From the NCBI RefSeq assembly GCF_032854445.1, contig NC_088299.1, forward strand, positions 9,915,608 through 9,979,607: DNA of 64,000 bases, given 5' to 3'. Position 1 is the first letter of the stretch. Every line of letters starts with the position of its first letter. Shown here one piece after another: positions 63,130-64,000 of the stretch. Under the pieces are notes generated by a model. It saw only the letters and a program-made list of their open reading frames with translations, was not told where the DNA came from and did not search any database. Made by a program: the position numbers and the translations under genes. Source of the DNA: Liolophura sinensis (lineage: Eukaryota; Mollusca; Polyplacophora; Chitonida; Chitonidae).

Positions 63130-63878
63130 TTGCAAGATGTCTTTGTCGCACGAGAATTTCAGACATGGAATGATCATAAAATCAGCTCAGGCCAAGACGA
63201 TCTGCTATGGTCATCCATCATCTCTCATTATTTTCATTTTCGCCGAATAATGGTTTACAGAAATGAAATACTTCCATGGTTGAGGCGGTGGGAGGTGGCA
63301 TATATGACAAAGCCTGTCATTCACGAGGACAGATTGACCGATCGAGTATTCAAGCTATGTGAAATTAAAACGATACCAGAGTAAGTTTTAATCACTGCTA
63401 CATGTAAATGCAGTGCATTTTGTCAGTTTAGTTAAATAAATCTTGCACTTAGTTCAGTCCAGGGTAATGAAAAACCGAAACACAACATAATTTAGACCTG
63501 TGGATATAAAATATGCCAAAGGTTAAATGTAACAGGTATACATTACTGTAGTGTCGTATCTGATACACCTATTCCTGAAATAAACAGCATCAGAATATAT
63601 ATTTGAGGATTTGGGAAGGGTTTATGCATTTTTCTATTGTTTTTCTTGACACATATAGTTAACAAATACCCTGCACATTTACGCCCAGGCTGGTGGTAGG
63701 GCCACGTCGTTTCCAGGCAATATTAGCGAAAATGCTCAGTAAATTTACAAGCATTCATGAAAAGACAGCACATTCTACAAGTTTCCTGCATTACTCATTG
63801 AAGAGTGCAAGGCATGAGACAAGGCGAGTACTAACTTACACCACCAATCTCCACTTTATTGAACAGCCAGAGCATTAA
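63130..63878 (+). CDS. unrecognised protein, two coding exons at a 3' gene end
   Basis: Exon 63130-63380 joins exon 63689-63878 in phase: the first ends ATACCAGA before a strong GTAAGT donor; the second follows ACGCCCAG and completes Glu. Together 146 codons to a TAA. The sequence is rich in Trp, Arg and His (segments RRIMVYRNEILPWLRRWEVA, HEDRLTDRVFKLCEIKTIPE and VGPRRFQAILAKMLSKFTSI). No domain is recognised. The ATG at 63130 may be a start, or the first exon may extend from an upstream acceptor (for example the AAG at 63136). Support is the donor, the phase match and the reading frame; it could still be chance. Confidence 0.38.
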
Positions 63879-64000
63879 AGAAAGGAATTTATACCAACTT
63901 CTACAACCAATCCTCATTTCACATAGCAGTGCATGGTACTGCATAGTACTAATTTCCACAAACAAGCCCTTATTTCCTATTACCAATTGAATTCAGGATC

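Overview
The window is animal nuclear DNA: AT-rich and full of introns, with GT-AG splice sites, several tRNA-derived short interspersed elements (SINEs) in many diverged copies, small inverted-repeat elements and many tandem satellites. The SINE tails (one ends CGGCGTAAAACACCAATCA, another GACGTTAAACCCCAAGCA) are of a kind I associate with molluscs and other lophotrochozoans. That placement is from memory; nothing in the window fixes the species. No prokaryotic operon, CRISPR array, virus or intact autonomous transposon is visible.

Three genes could be rebuilt exon by exon. ABHD4 (+, 10045-18033, 6 coding exons) is an alpha/beta hydrolase of the ABHD4/ABHD5 group with an intact Ser-Asp-His triad. 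ENTR1/SDCCAG3 (-, 27641-37762, 7 coding exons, 434 aa) is an endosomal trafficking regulator with a C-terminal coiled coil. AGXT2 (+, 40871-56395, 14 coding exons, about 493 aa) is a mitochondrial PLP aminotransferase. ABHD4 and ENTR1 are tail to tail; ENTR1 and AGXT2 are head to head about 3.1 kb apart. The three have no obvious shared pathway. Two further gene ends are likely but unrecognised: a two-exon 3' end on the minus strand at 1145-1741 and a two-exon 3' end on the plus strand at 63130-63878.

Layout: 1-7010 has an unknown gene end and sparse repeats; 7011-9291 is a satellite of 71-bp units; 9.8-18 kb is ABHD4; 18-27.6 kb is non-coding, with 43-bp and 62-bp tandem arrays; 27.6-37.8 kb is ENTR1, with a complex satellite in intron 5; 37.8-40.9 kb is the ENTR1/AGXT2 interval; 40.9-56.4 kb is AGXT2, whose first three introns each hold a different satellite; 56.4-63.1 kb is non-coding and repeat-rich.

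The most interesting observation is in AGXT2. The satellite of intron 3 begins at the exon 3 splice donor, and its higher-order units contain decayed copies of the last ~50 coding bases of exon 3 with the donor. A second array (73-bp units) runs up to the exon 4 acceptor. The satellite in intron 2 also starts at a splice donor. A second theme is that ABHD4 and AGXT2 are broken only by six length changes in short single-base runs, which looks like residual sequencing error rather than pseudogene decay.
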